64,000 nt of DNA from Szabonella alba (GCF_016765775.1 NZ_JAESVN010000008.1:51032-115031); one strand, 5' to 3'; positions 1 through 8,667 are shown, numbered from the stretch's first letter. The notes: generated by a model from the letters alone, not told the origin. Program-made: numbers and translations.

Positions 1-844
1 GCTCCTTCAGATCCCGCGCATCGGGTGAGATCTTGCGCGCGAACAGAAAATCCTGCGACACTAGAAGATCGTAATGATCATTGTGGAAGGTGACCGGCAT
101 CCCGTAATCGGTGAAGATCAGAAAGGTCAGCGTGCGGGTGCGGATCTCCTCTTCCGGCACCAGATGGCGCACAAGGGTCTGGAAGAAGGTTTCATCCGGG
201 ATCCATGTCGTGCGGAAAAACCGCATCACATCGCGGCGACGCTTGCAGAAATCCAGCACCGCCTCGACCGTGCGGCGGCGCAGGCACCACCACTGGCTGC
301 CGATCTGGATCTGGAGATCGGCCGGAACCCGGCGCGCCAGACCCAGCCGCTCCTGCAGCTTCATCGAGCCATAGAACAGCGCCTTGTTGTTGCGTTCATT
401 GAACCAGTGCCGGTAGACCAGCCGTTCCTCCTTGATCCCGGTCTTGATCCAGTCGGATTTGAAGAAGTCGAAACTTTCGATGAAATCGGCCTCTTCACGG
501 TCCAGCAGTGCATGGGCGTATTCGGCCGATTTGATCGGCATGCAATCACCCGACAGCATGTAAAAATGCGTGGCCCGTGGAAAGGCATCGACCGCGGCGC
601 TGACCGCCTGCAGGGTCGCGGCGACAAGGCTCCATTCCCCCCAGCCGCATTTCAGCCGCCGCTTGGCGAAAACGACCGCCGGATTGGGCTGCAACGCCTC
701 GCGAATCCGGTCGAAATCGGTGCTTCGCGCCCGCGCATCGAAGTGAATCGCCACATAATCACCGGCCGCCGTCAGGCGTTCGGCCTGTGCGATGATCCCT
801 TCCGGGTCCTTGTGGCACAGCAGGATATAGGCGATTTTAGCCAT
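1..844 (-). CDS. GT14-type beta-1,6-N-acetylglucosaminyltransferase, N-terminal part (runs off window)
   Basis: The reading frame is open from an ATG at 844 to the left edge (281 codons, no stop), so only the N-terminal part is present. It begins MAKIAYILLCHKDPEG and contains YMLSGDCMPIKS, GSQWWCLRR and WIPDETFF. These match the Core-2/I-branching (GT14) enzymes that Rhodobacterales encode with an extra C-terminal domain; such enzymes transfer GlcNAc or a related sugar from a nucleotide donor. No signal peptide is visible. It is divergent from the sulfotransferase gene at 995, a pairing that suggests joint decoration of a surface glycan. The family call is firm; donor and acceptor are not known. 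Confidence 0.8.
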   Translation of the reverse strand, partial: MAKIAYILLCHKDPEGIIAQAERLTAAGDYVAIHFDARARSTDFDRIREALQPNPAVVFAKRRLKCGWGEWSLVAATLQAVSAAVDAFPRATHFYMLSGDCMPIKSAEYAHALLDREEADFIESFDFFKSDWIKTGIKEERLVYRHWFNERNNKALFYGSMKLQERLGLARRVPADLQIQIGSQWWCLRRRTVEAVLDFCKRRRDVMRFFRTTWIPDETFFQTLVRHLVPEEEIRTRTLTFLIFTDYGMPVTFHNDHYDLLVSQDFLFARKISPDARDLKE

Positions 845-994
845 CGGGGTAACTTTCGACCAGTGACAAACAGGTGGTTTCCCCTCCATAACGCGATCGG
901 CGATTGAAGAAACAGGATTTCTTTGCTTTCTTGTCGCCAAACAAGAACCCGCCGGATGCATGGGGCGTTTCGGGGGGCACGGAGGTTCGAGCCC

Positions 995-1813
995 ATGGGT
1001 TTTCCCGGCACCTGGATGACCGAGAGCGAAAGCGTCATCTATCGCGTCGTTCCGAAATGCGCCTGTTCGACGATCGGACAGATCATGTTCTATTCCGATC
1101 ATGGACGCTTCTTCGATGGCGACATTCATGACAGCACATCAGGCCTGCACAAATGGGCGCAGGAGACCAGCCAGCCGCTGATCGAGCGTTCGGTGAAGGG
1201 GCAAAAGACCTTTGCCTTCACCTGTGTGCGCAACCCGTATACGCGGATTCTCTCATCCTTCTTCGACAAGATCTGCGGCATCCAGCGCAACGGCAAGCGC
1301 TATCGCGGCAATCTGGTGCCGCTGCTGGTGCAGAAGTACGGGATCGAGGTCGGCGGCGAGGATGGCAAGCAGGCGTTCGACCAGATCCAGAGCTTCCGTC
1401 GATTCCTGCTGTTCGCCCGGGACAGCATCCGCTGGCGCAAACCGATGGAACCCGACATCCACTGGTCGGCCATGTCGGGCCATGTCTCGACCTTCATTGC
1501 CAATGGCGGGCGCTATGACCGGGTTGTCTTCACCGAAAAGTTCAACGAAGGCATGAAGGGCGTGCTGGACGGGATCAAGACGCCGCACAAGGTTGATCTG
1601 AAGAAGATCCCCCGATTCAATGAAAGCGAAGGCCATGGCCCGAAACGCGAACATCCGGTCGAGGATTATTTCGACGATCTGTCGATGCATCTGATGTGGG
1701 AAATCTACAAACGCGATTTCCAGCTTTTCCGCTATGATTTCGACAATCCCGCCAACAAGATGCCGCTGGGTGAGGTCGATCTTGACGAGGTCCATGCCAA
1801 GCTGGGCGACTGA
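995..1813 (+). CDS. Sulfotransferase family 2 protein
   Basis: This 272-residue cytoplasmic protein probably transfers sulfate from PAPS to a carbohydrate. The 5'-phosphosulfate loop is visible as VPKCACSTIGQ near residue 20, and the 3'-phosphate motif as RNPYTRILSSF about 60 residues later. The start at 995 is chosen because GGAGG lies at 981-985 with good spacing; the longer in-frame extension begins with an arginine-rich stretch unlike the family. It is divergent from the GT14 gene, so a sulfated surface glycan is a reasonable inference. The acceptor cannot be read from the sequence. Confidence 0.8.
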   Translation: MGFPGTWMTESESVIYRVVPKCACSTIGQIMFYSDHGRFFDGDIHDSTSGLHKWAQETSQPLIERSVKGQKTFAFTCVRNPYTRILSSFFDKICGIQRNGKRYRGNLVPLLVQKYGIEVGGEDGKQAFDQIQSFRRFLLFARDSIRWRKPMEPDIHWSAMSGHVSTFIANGGRYDRVVFTEKFNEGMKGVLDGIKTPHKVDLKKIPRFNESEGHGPKREHPVEDYFDDLSMHLMWEIYKRDFQLFRYDFDNPANKMPLGEVDLDEVHAKLGD

Positions 1814-1822
1814 ACCGCCTGC

Positions 1823-1855
1823 CCCTGATCGCGTAAGGACCCTGATCGCGTAAGG
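1823..1855. repeat. Tandem 16-bp duplication, period 17, after the sulfotransferase stop
   Basis: CCCTGATCGCGTAAGG occurs at 1823-1838 and again at 1840-1855, separated by one A. It begins 10 bp after the sulfotransferase stop and runs into a GC hairpin at 1854-1870. Confidence 0.9.
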
Positions 1856-1988
1856 GGGCGTCCCGCCCCCTAGCGCTGACGCGCTCACCCCCGGAGGTAT
1901 TTTTGCCAGGATGAAGCAGCGAAGGTCCGGTCAGGACTTTCACCTTGGTCCAAATACATTGCGGGGTCCGGGGGCGCAAAGCCCCCGG
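1854..1988. repeat. Rhodobacterales-type intergenic palindromic element, likely bidirectional terminator
   Basis: The gap between two converging genes holds three nested inverted repeats. GGGGGCG (1854-1860) pairs with CGCCCCC (1864-1870). A GGTATTTTTGCCAGGATGAAG arm starting near 1895 faces an imperfect inverse copy (CTTTCACCTTGGTCCAAATACA) near 1938-1959. CCGGGGGC (1968-1975) pairs with GCCCCCGG (1981-1988). The same GAGGTATTT...CCAAGATGAAG motif recurs at 17508-17530. Transcription termination from both sides is inferred from position. Confidence 0.7.
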
Positions 1989-1995
1989 CGCGGGG

Positions 1996-2979
1996 TCACA
2001 AAAGCCCCGCCTTGCGGAACAGCGCGCCCAGATCGGTTTCCGGCCGGGCGCCGTAATGGCCGATGACCTCGGCCGCGGCAATGCAGCCCATGCGACCCGC
2101 GACCTCGATCCCCTGTCCGGTCGCCAGCCCGAAGATGAACCCCGCCGCGAACTGATCGCCCGCCCCGGTTGCATCGACCGGGGTGATGGGCGTCACCGCC
2201 ACATCGGCCCGGTCCTGCCCGCGCCGCACGATCACATCCTGACCGGACCGGGTGCAGACCACCAGACCGGCATCCGCCGCAGCAAGGTCCAGGGCCTCGG
2301 GAAGTTCGGTCTGGTAAAGCGCGCACCATTCATGCTCATTGCCGATGACATAGTCGAGATCGCGCACCAGACGGCGGAACCCGTCACGGTGGCGGTCCAC
2401 GCAGAAAGGGTCCGACAGGGCAATCCCCGCCTGTCCACCCTTTTCCCGGCACAGTTTCGCGGCCCGCTCAAAGGCCTGTTTTCCCATGGGCTTGTCATAA
2501 AGATAGCCTTCAAGGTACAAAAACTCCGCCTCACCAGCGACCGTATCGGCAACATCCCCCGGCCCCAGATCGGACGAGATCCCCAGATAGGTGTTCATCG
2601 AACGCTCCCCATCCGGCGAGACGAAGATCATCGAACGCGAGGTCGGCAGGTCCCCCCCCGGCACCGGCGCATTGACAAAGGCCGTGCCGCCTTCTTCCAT
2701 CGAACGGGCATAGAACCGCCCCAGCGCGTCATCATGCACGCGCCCGATAAAGGCGGTGGACAGGCCCAGATTTCCGATCCCGGCCAGCGTATTGGCCACC
2801 GATCCGCCCGGCGCCTGCGTGCGGTCCTTCATCGCCGCATAAAGCAGTTCTCCCCGCTCACGCTCGACCAGTTGCATGATGCCCTTCCCGATCCCCATGA
2901 GTTCAAGAAAGCTGTCATCAGCCGGAGAGATCACATCGACAATCGCATTGCCGATGCCGACGACCTTGTAGGTTTTCAT
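1996..2979 (-). CDS. PfkB-family carbohydrate kinase (adenosine kinase-like)
   Basis: This 327-residue ribokinase-fold enzyme phosphorylates a sugar or nucleoside with ATP. The N-terminal GIGNAIVDVI strand, the substrate-side GGSVANTLAGIGNLG motif and the C-terminal anion-hole/catalytic motif DATGAGDQFAAGF (catalytic Asp) are all present. In Rhodobacterales this orthologue is usually annotated as adenosine kinase, but substrate is not proven here. The ATG at 2979 overlaps the nth stop by 4 bp (ATGA), so the two are translationally coupled, nth first. A longer in-frame start at 3006 would lie inside nth and is less likely. Confidence 0.8.
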   Translation of the reverse strand: MKTYKVVGIGNAIVDVISPADDSFLELMGIGKGIMQLVERERGELLYAAMKDRTQAPGGSVANTLAGIGNLGLSTAFIGRVHDDALGRFYARSMEEGGTAFVNAPVPGGDLPTSRSMIFVSPDGERSMNTYLGISSDLGPGDVADTVAGEAEFLYLEGYLYDKPMGKQAFERAAKLCREKGGQAGIALSDPFCVDRHRDGFRRLVRDLDYVIGNEHEWCALYQTELPEALDLAAADAGLVVCTRSGQDVIVRRGQDRADVAVTPITPVDATGAGDQFAAGFIFGLATGQGIEVAGRMGCIAAAEVIGHYGARPETDLGALFRKAGLL

Positions 2980-3620
2980 TGGGTCTTTTCCTCGTATTGG
3001 CACCATTCAAAAATCGGGCAGACCGCGCATCTGGGTTTGCGCGCCGTGCAGATATACCGGCCATGCAGAATAAGCCAGTGATGCGCATGAAGCTGGAACT
3101 CGGCGGGCACATTGTCCTCGATGGCACGCTCCACCACATCGACATCGCGCCCCGGGGCGATACCGGTGCGGTTGCCGATGCGGAAGATATGGGTATCGAC
3201 GGCCTGTGCGGGCTGGCGGAACCACATGTTCAACACGACATTGGCCGTCTTGCGCCCGACCCCGGGCAGCGATTGCAGCGCCGCCCGGCTGGACGGCACC
3301 TCACCGCCATACTGCTCAACCAGAATGCGGCTCAGCTTCATGACATTCCTGGCCTTGTTGCGGTAAAGGCCGATGGTGCGGATCGCCTCGGTCAGGGCCT
3401 CTTCGCCCAGATCCAGCATTTTCTGCGGATGGTCCACGCGCGCGAAAAGCGGACCCGTCGCCTTGTTCACCCCGGCATCTGTCGCCTGTGCCGACAGCGC
3501 GACCGCCACCAGCAGAGTATAGGCATTGACGTGATGCAACTCCCCCTGCGGCTCGGGCTCGATCTCCCGAAATCGGGTAAAGACCGCATGCATGTCATGA
3601 TAATTCAGTTGGCGTGCCAT
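2976..3620 (-). CDS. nth: Endonuclease III
   Basis: This 214-residue base-excision-repair enzyme is a DNA glycosylase/AP lyase for oxidised pyrimidines. The helix-hairpin-helix LPGVGRKTANVVLN contains the catalytic Lys, the catalytic Asp is in VDTHIFRIGNRTG, and the C-terminal [4Fe-4S] loop has spacing C-X6-C-X2-C-X5-C (CTARKPRCAVCPIFEWC). The start at 3620 (MARQLNYHDM) fits the family length; an upstream ATG at 3668 would add 16 residues. It is the first gene of a two-gene operon with the PfkB kinase and is divergent from the Ada-like gene, so two DNA-repair genes share one promoter region. Confidence 0.93.
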   Translation of the reverse strand: MARQLNYHDMHAVFTRFREIEPEPQGELHHVNAYTLLVAVALSAQATDAGVNKATGPLFARVDHPQKMLDLGEEALTEAIRTIGLYRNKARNVMKLSRILVEQYGGEVPSSRAALQSLPGVGRKTANVVLNMWFRQPAQAVDTHIFRIGNRTGIAPGRDVDVVERAIEDNVPAEFQLHAHHWLILHGRYICTARKPRCAVCPIFEWCQYEEKTQ

Positions 3621-3747
3621 GCCCTGCTCATGGCGCAGCCCACGGCCCGGAGCAAGCGGCTGCCGCAAATTGCGCAGATTTCGGGTCGCGGTGATGCAAC
3701 GGGGTGCCTATTCTGATCCCAAGGAACCGCCCGAGGAATGAGTGCCC

Positions 3748-4626
3748 ATGAAACCTGACACAGTAGCCGACGCAGCCCCACAATCCGCCTATCATTACGG
3801 CGTGATCGGCCGTGCACTGAAGATCATCGACAGCACCGGGCCGGGCCTGACGCTGGACGAACTGGCCGCCCGCATGGGGATGAGTCCCGCGCATTTCCAA
3901 CGTCTCTTTTCGCAATGGGTCGGGATTTCGCCAAAGCGGTATCAGCAATATCTGACGTTGGACCATGCGAAGCGTTTGCTGACCGAACGGTTCACGGTGT
4001 TGGAAACCTCATTGTCCACCGGGCTTTCAGGCGGCGGGCGGCTGCATGATCTGTTCCTGCGATGGGAGGCGATGAGCCCCGGAGACTATGCCCGCGGCGG
4101 TGCGGGGCTGCGCATCGGCTGGGGCTGGTTCGACAGCCCCTTCGGCCCCGCGCTGGTCATGGGCACCGACCGGGGCATCTGCGGTCTGGGTTTCGCTGCC
4201 GAAACCGGCGAGGCCGCGACCATGGCCGATCTTTGTGCCCGCTGGCCCCGCGCGCAGTTCACCGAAGATCGCGACCTTTTGCGCCCATGGGTTGCGGCAG
4301 CCTTCGGCAAAGATCCCGGCGGCGAGGTGCCGCTATACCTGATCGGGGCACCGTTCCAGATCAAGGTCTGGGAGGCGCTGCTGCGCATCCCCTCGGGCCA
4401 TGTCACGACCTATTCCGAGATTGCAGGCGCCGTAGGCCATGCGCAGGCGATGCGTGCGGTCGGCACGGCGGTCGGACGCAACCCGGTCAGCTGGCTGATC
4501 CCCTGCCACCGCGCCTTGCGCAAATCGGGGGGCCTGGGCGGCTATCACTGGGGGCTGCCGGTGAAACGCGCGATGCTGGCCTATGAGGCCGCGCGCAGCG
4601 ATGGGGACGCTATCACGGCGGCGTGA
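3748..4626 (+). CDS. AraC-HTH plus methylated-DNA--protein-cysteine methyltransferase (truncated Ada type)
   Basis: This 292-residue protein has an N-terminal AraC-type HTH (LTLDELAARMGMSPAHFQRLFSQWVG and a second helix-turn-helix to about residue 110) followed by an O6-alkylguanine methyltransferase domain with the active-site IPCHRAL motif near the C-terminus. It lacks the zinc/phosphotriester-sensing N-terminal domain of E. coli Ada, so it may repair DNA and bind DNA but cannot be switched by phosphotriester methylation in the classical way. GAGGAA (3733-3738) precedes the ATG at 3748; a GTG at 3742 is the alternative. It is divergent from nth. Confidence 0.87.
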   Translation: MKPDTVADAAPQSAYHYGVIGRALKIIDSTGPGLTLDELAARMGMSPAHFQRLFSQWVGISPKRYQQYLTLDHAKRLLTERFTVLETSLSTGLSGGGRLHDLFLRWEAMSPGDYARGGAGLRIGWGWFDSPFGPALVMGTDRGICGLGFAAETGEAATMADLCARWPRAQFTEDRDLLRPWVAAAFGKDPGGEVPLYLIGAPFQIKVWEALLRIPSGHVTTYSEIAGAVGHAQAMRAVGTAVGRNPVSWLIPCHRALRKSGGLGGYHWGLPVKRAMLAYEAARSDGDAITAA

Positions 4627-4751
4627 GGCCGGTTGCGATCTGCGCTGATTTCCGCCGAGTGGCGCGCGCGAGGGAACTGTTTTCCCGTCTCGGACGTTAT
4701 AGGATACAGGTGCGCGCATTGCAGCGCCAATATCGAACGAGGCCGCGAGAC

Positions 4752-5411
4752 ATGATCCTGAAAAAACCCTTTATCTTCGCCATTCTTGGCGCCGTTGCCC
4801 TGACGGGCTGCGTCAACAATCAGCCCTTCGGACCGACGACCGAAGACAACCGCCGCACCCAGGCCGGTATGGCGACGGGGGCGCTGGTCGGCGCTGCCAT
4901 CGGCACGACACGCAACCGGGGCAGCACGCTGGGTAATGCCGCAGCCGGGGCCGCCGTGGGCGCGCTTCTGGGCGGGGCGATCGGGGCCTCGCTGGATGCG
5001 CAGGCGGCCGAGTTGCGCCGCAGCATCGGCAATGACCGGGTGTCGATCACCAATACCGGGTCGGAACTGATTGTGAACCTGCCGCAGGACATCCTGTTCG
5101 CGGTGGACAGCGCCAATCTGCGCCCCGACCTGACCGCCGATCTGGCGGCCGTGTCGCGCAACCTGCTGAACTATCCCAATTCAACCGTGCAGGTTGTCGG
5201 CCACACCGACAATACCGGCACCGCCGCCTATAACCGCGATCTGTCGCTGCGCCGTGCGAATTCGGTTGCCGGTGTGTTGCGCAACAACGGTGTGCCCGGC
5301 GGGCGCATTCAGACCTTTGGTCAGGGCTTTGACCGGCCCGTTGCCTCGAATGCGACCGAGGGGGGGCGCGCGCAGAACCGCCGCGTGGAAATCATCATCC
5401 GCCCGAACTGA
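4752..5411 (+). CDS. OmpA-family lipoprotein with glycine-zipper segment
   Basis: This 219-residue outer-membrane lipoprotein has a lipobox ALTGC (Cys about residue 19), a glycine-rich zipper (roughly residues 40-80, GALVGAAIG...GAAVGALLGGAIGA) and a C-terminal OmpA peptidoglycan-binding domain (VQVVGHTDNTGTAAYN...LSLRRANSV, NRRVEI). It probably tethers the outer membrane to the cell wall, like Pal or YiaD. The ATG at 4752 is chosen because the lipobox signal peptide starts there; upstream in-frame codons are not hydrophobic. The last 13 bases around the stop are duplicated directly after the gene. Confidence 0.9.
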   Translation: MILKKPFIFAILGAVALTGCVNNQPFGPTTEDNRRTQAGMATGALVGAAIGTTRNRGSTLGNAAAGAAVGALLGGAIGASLDAQAAELRRSIGNDRVSITNTGSELIVNLPQDILFAVDSANLRPDLTADLAAVSRNLLNYPNSTVQVVGHTDNTGTAAYNRDLSLRRANSVAGVLRNNGVPGGRIQTFGQGFDRPVASNATEGGRAQNRRVEIIIRPN

Positions 5412-5430
5412 TCCCAGGCCCGAACTGATC
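5401..5430. repeat. Stop-codon-spanning tandem duplication, period 17
   Basis: GCCCGAACTGATC occurs at 5401-5413, containing the TGA stop of the OmpA-type lipoprotein, and again at 5418-5430. The second copy is therefore a duplicate of the gene end, probably from replication slippage. Confidence 0.9.
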
Positions 5431-5453
5431 TTAGCGCGGACATGAGATTTGCG

Positions 5454-5477
5454 AAAGGGGCGCCACGGCGCCCCTTT
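5454..5477 (+). terminator. Rho-independent terminator after the OmpA-type lipoprotein
   Basis: AAAGGGGCGCC (5454-5464) pairs with GGCGCCCCTTT (5467-5477), a perfect 11-bp stem with a very tight loop, followed by TTTATGCTTTT. Confidence 0.8.
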
Positions 5478-5586
5478 ATGCTTTTGGGGCCCAGCCTTTC
5501 GAATGGAAAGAAAGACCATCGGCATTATCCGCATTGAGCAATCGCGCAGGCGGTCATAGATTCTGACCAATCGTGCGAGGAACATT

Positions 5587-6357
5587 ATGCCCTTCGAAAA
5601 GGTCCAGCCCGAAAAGCTGTCCACCACCGTCACGCGACAGTTTGAAAAGCTGATCCTGCGCGGCATCCTGCGCCCGGGTGAACGCCTGCCCTCAGAACGC
5701 GAACTGGCCGAGCGCATGGGCGTTTCCCGCCCCAGCCTGCGGGAGGCTGTCGCCGATCTGCAGGAACGCGGGCTGCTGGAAAGCCGCCCCGGCGCGGGCA
5801 TCTTTGTGGCGGGCGTTCTGGGCTCGGCTTTTTCCGAGGGTCTGGTGCGGCTTTTTGCCAGCGATGACGAGGCGGTGTTCGACTATCTGTCCTTCCGCCG
5901 CGATATGGAGGGGCTGGCCGCCGAGCGCGCGGCGCAGCTTGGGTCCGATACCGATCTGCAGGTCGTGGGCGCGGTGTTTGCGCGGATGGAAATTGCCCAT
6001 GGCAAGCGCGACCCTGCGGATGAGGCTGAACTGGATGCCGCATTCCATATGTCGATCATCGAGGCCAGCCATAATGTCATCATGCTGCATATGATGCGCT
6101 CGATGTATGACCTGCTGAAACAGGGGGTTTTCTACAATCGGCAGGTGATGTTCCGCAACCGTACCACGCGCGACGCCCTGCTGGACCAGCATCGCGCGAT
6201 CCGTGACGGGCTGCTGGCCCGTGATCCGGTCGCGGCGCGCGATGCGGTGAATGCCCATCTGGATTTCGTCGCCAGCGCGCTGAAGGCCGAGATCCGGGCC
6301 GAACGGCATGAAACCATCGCACGGCAAAGGCTTTATCACGAAACCGGGCGGGGCTGA
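5587..6357 (+). CDS. FadR-family (GntR) transcriptional regulator
   Basis: This 256-residue repressor has an N-terminal winged HTH (LRPGERLPSERELAERMGVSRPSLREAVADLQERGLLESRPGAG, residues about 28-72) and an all-helical FCD effector domain with metal/ligand-binding Asp/His positions (DAAFHMSIIEASHN and DQHRAIRDGLLARD...HLDF). FadR-type GntR proteins normally sense organic acids such as pyruvate, lactate or glycolate. No neighbouring catabolic gene reveals its target. GAGG lies 8 bp before the ATG. It ends just upstream of the atp-operon terminator, with which it is convergent. Confidence 0.85.
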   Translation: MPFEKVQPEKLSTTVTRQFEKLILRGILRPGERLPSERELAERMGVSRPSLREAVADLQERGLLESRPGAGIFVAGVLGSAFSEGLVRLFASDDEAVFDYLSFRRDMEGLAAERAAQLGSDTDLQVVGAVFARMEIAHGKRDPADEAELDAAFHMSIIEASHNVIMLHMMRSMYDLLKQGVFYNRQVMFRNRTTRDALLDQHRAIRDGLLARDPVAARDAVNAHLDFVASALKAEIRAERHETIARQRLYHETGRG

Positions 6358-6417
6358 TCCGACCGGGGCAGGCATCCCGGCCATCACGCGGCAAGCCACG
6401 CGGGCCGGAACGGAAAA

Positions 6418-6438
6418 ACCCGGCCGCAAGGGCCGGGT
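6418..6438 (-). terminator. Rho-independent terminator of the atp F0 operon
   Basis: Read on the minus strand, ACCCGGCC and GGCCGGGT (6431-6438 / 6418-6425) form an 8-bp stem with a 5-base loop, followed by five T residues. It lies 28 bp beyond the atpF stop. Confidence 0.85.
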
Positions 6439-6466
6439 CATTCACGATTTCAGATTGGCACAGGCC

Positions 6467-7030
6467 TTAGTGCAGACGCGCATCCACGGTCTTGATCGCC
6501 TCATCAATCGAGGCGGCAGCCGTTTCGGCGGTCATCTGCTTTGCCAGCACATCGCCCGCCGCCGCAATCGCGACCGCAACCGCCTGTTCGCGAACCGCAC
6601 GCACGGCACCCGCCTCGGCCGAGGCGATACGGTCTTCGGCAGTTGCCAGACGGCGCGCGATGGCGCGTTGCAGTTCCGCCTTGCCTTCTTCGGCCGCAGC
6701 CTTGGCCTCATCCCGGGCCGACGTCACGATCCGGTCAGCCTGATCCTGCACGTCCTTGCGCTTGCGCTCATAGCTGGCCAGCAGGGCCTTGGCCTCTTCG
6801 CGCAGCGCACGGGCCTCATCCAGATCGGATTTGATCTGCGCGGCCCGCGTGTCCAGCATCGACCCCAGCTTGCCCGGAACGCCCAGTTTCACCAGCACGC
6901 CCACAAAGATCAGAAACGAGATCAGGACGATGAAATCGGTATTCCCGAGCGAGAAGAACGGGCCCGTTGCGGCCTGCGCCGGAACCGCGCCCGCCGCCGC
7001 CAGAATTCCGGCGAGAATCGGTTTTTTCAT
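6467..7030 (-). CDS. atpF: F0F1 ATP synthase subunit b
   Basis: This 187-residue peripheral-stalk subunit has a cleavable-looking N-terminus (ending VPAQAA), one membrane segment (FIVLISFLIFVGVLVKLG) and a long charged coiled coil. It pairs with the b' subunit encoded just upstream, the arrangement of photosynthetic and many alpha-proteobacterial enzymes. The ATG at 7030 has GAAGG just upstream; a GTG at 7039 overlapping the b' stop is an alternative that adds three residues. It is the last gene of the operon. Confidence 0.93.
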   Translation of the reverse strand: MKKPILAGILAAAGAVPAQAATGPFFSLGNTDFIVLISFLIFVGVLVKLGVPGKLGSMLDTRAAQIKSDLDEARALREEAKALLASYERKRKDVQDQADRIVTSARDEAKAAAEEGKAELQRAIARRLATAEDRIASAEAGAVRAVREQAVAVAIAAAGDVLAKQMTAETAAASIDEAIKTVDARLH

Positions 7031-7035
7031 CGCCT

Positions 7036-7560
7036 TCACCCTTTCAGCCGTGCATTGACCGCAGCCGTCACCGAACGGGCATCGGCCTTGCTTCCAAGGG
7101 CGGCCACCAGTTCCCTGGCGGTGTCCTTGGCCACTTCCGTCACGCTTTCCAGCGCACCGGCCCTGATCTCGGCAATGCGTGCCTCGGAAACCGCCGCTTT
7201 CGCGTCGATCTCGGCATCCGCCTTGGCGGTGGCCTTGGCAAGTTCGGCGTCGATCTCGGCCTTGGCCTGCGCCACGATCTTCGCCGCCTCGGCGCGTGCC
7301 GTGGCCAGCGCCTCATTATAGGCGGCTTCGGCCTCGACGGCCTTCAGCTTCAATTCTTCCGCTGCGGCCAGATCATTGCTGATCGTGCCCCGGCGTTCCG
7401 CCAGAACCGCCCCGATCCGGGGCAGCGCCACGCGGGTGAGGATCATGTAGATCGCGACCAGAGTGACCGCGAGCCAGAAGATCTGGTTCGGCCAGGTCGA
7501 GAAATCTAGCTGCGGCATGCCGACGGCCTCGCCTGCAGCACCCTGCGCATCAGTCGCCAT
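7036..7560 (-). CDS. atpX: F0F1 ATP synthase subunit b'
   Basis: This 174-residue second peripheral-stalk subunit has a short N-terminal tail, a membrane helix ([21 protein letters not shown], about residues 27-47) and an Ala/Glu/Lys-rich coiled coil. It heterodimerises with subunit b in enzymes of this lineage (established for purple bacteria and chloroplasts). It lies between atpE and atpF in one transcription unit. Symbols atpX, atpG and atpF2 are all used for it. Confidence 0.92.
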   Translation of the reverse strand: MATDAQGAAGEAVGMPQLDFSTWPNQIFWLAVTLVAIYMILTRVALPRIGAVLAERRGTISNDLAAAEELKLKAVEAEAAYNEALATARAEAAKIVAQAKAEIDAELAKATAKADAEIDAKAAVSEARIAEIRAGALESVTEVAKDTARELVAALGSKADARSVTAAVNARLKG

Positions 7561-7631
7561 GTCTTTTCTCCAGCATCTTCAGGCCCGGACCGGAGACGCA
7601 TCCCCGGCCCTGCAAACACGAAAGACTTGGA

Positions 7632-7868
7632 TCAGACCGCGAACATCAGCAGCAGGGCGATCAGGAACGAGAAGATGCCCAGAGCTTCGGCAAACGCGAT
7701 GCCGACGAACAGGGTCGCCATCTGCCCGGGGGCTGCCGAGGGGTTGCGCAGCGCACCGGCAAGGAAGTTCCCTGCGACATGGCCCACGCCGATGCCCGCA
7801 CCGCCCAGACCGATCGTGGCCAGACCAGCGCCGATGAACTTGCCCATTTCTGCGATATCGCCTTCCAT
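7632..7868 (-). CDS. atpE: F0F1 ATP synthase subunit c
   Basis: This 78-residue proteolipid has two membrane helices. The first carries the packing motif [17 protein letters not shown]; the second holds the proton-binding Glu in [20 protein letters not shown]. There is no sodium-binding Gln/Ser-Thr signature in the first helix, so proton coupling is expected. Spacing to atpB and atpX is 49 and 71 bp, the largest gaps in the operon, which is usual around a subunit made in many copies. Confidence 0.95.
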   Translation of the reverse strand: MEGDIAEMGKFIGAGLATIGLGGAGIGVGHVAGNFLAGALRNPSAAPGQMATLFVGIAFAEALGIFSFLIALLLMFAV

Positions 7869-7917
7869 AGCTTTTGCTCCTTATGGAATGTGGATTGGTA
7901 GGATGAAGGTCCGGACC

Positions 7918-8667
7918 TCAGTGATGCGCGCCGCCGACGGCGTCCCGCAGATACACACAGGTCAGAATGGTGAAGACATAGGCCTGAACGACCGCAACCA
8001 GCAGCTCCAGACCGTAAAGCGCGGAAACCGCCCCGATCACAACCGGCGAGACAATGGCCATCGAGGCAAAGCCCGCGATCACCTTCACGACGGCATGACC
8101 TGCCATCATGTTGCCTGCAAGACGGATGGAATGGGAGACGGGGCGCACGAAATAGGAAATCACCTCGATGATCGCCAGCACCGGACGGATCGCCAGCGGG
8201 GCCGAGGACACCCAGAACATGCCCAGAAAGCCGACACCGTTCTTGATGAAGCCAAGGATGGTGACGCCCAGAAAGACCAGAAGCGCCAGAACCACAGTCA
8301 CCGCGACATGGCTGGTCGTGGTAAAGGCCATCGGCAGAAGGCCCAGCAGGTTCGACAGCAGGATGAACAGGAACAGCGTCATGACATAGGGGAAGTATTT
8401 CACCCCCTCATGGCCGGTCACGTCCTCGACCATGTTGTAGATGAAACCGTAAATCATTTCGGCGACCGACTGGCTGCGCGACGGAACAATCGCCCGACGG
8501 CGCGTCCCGTAGATCAGCAGCGCCGCAATCGCCACGACCGCCAGCGCCATCCACAGCGTGACATTGGTCACCGTGTACCATGCGATATGGTCACCGCCGA
8601 ACAGCGGCTTCACGATGAACTGGTCCATCGGGTGAATCTGGAAACCGCCGGTCGCCTCGTCAGCCAT
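7918..8667 (-). CDS. atpB: F0F1 ATP synthase subunit a
   Basis: This 249-residue integral membrane proton-channel subunit contains the essential Arg in [14 protein letters not shown] and the C-terminal Gln helix ([21 protein letters not shown]). The ATG at 8667 (MADEATGGF) fits the family and overlaps the atpI stop by 8 bp. A longer in-frame start at 8703 would place a basic stretch inside the atpI tail and is unlikely. Confidence 0.95.
   Translation of the reverse strand: MADEATGGFQIHPMDQFIVKPLFGGDHIAWYTVTNVTLWMALAVVAIAALLIYGTRRRAIVPSRSQSVAEMIYGFIYNMVEDVTGHEGVKYFPYVMTLFLFILLSNLLGLLPMAFTTTSHVAVTVVLALLVFLGVTILGFIKNGVGFLGMFWVSSAPLAIRPVLAIIEVISYFVRPVSHSIRLAGNMMAGHAVVKVIAGFASMAIVSPVVIGAVSALYGLELLVAVVQAYVFTILTCVYLRDAVGGAHH

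Noticed and set aside
74..907. Long plus-strand open frame at the left edge
   Set aside because: It is the antisense of the GT14 gene; the minus strand has recognisable motifs while the plus frame is His/Arg/Gln-rich with no family likeness.
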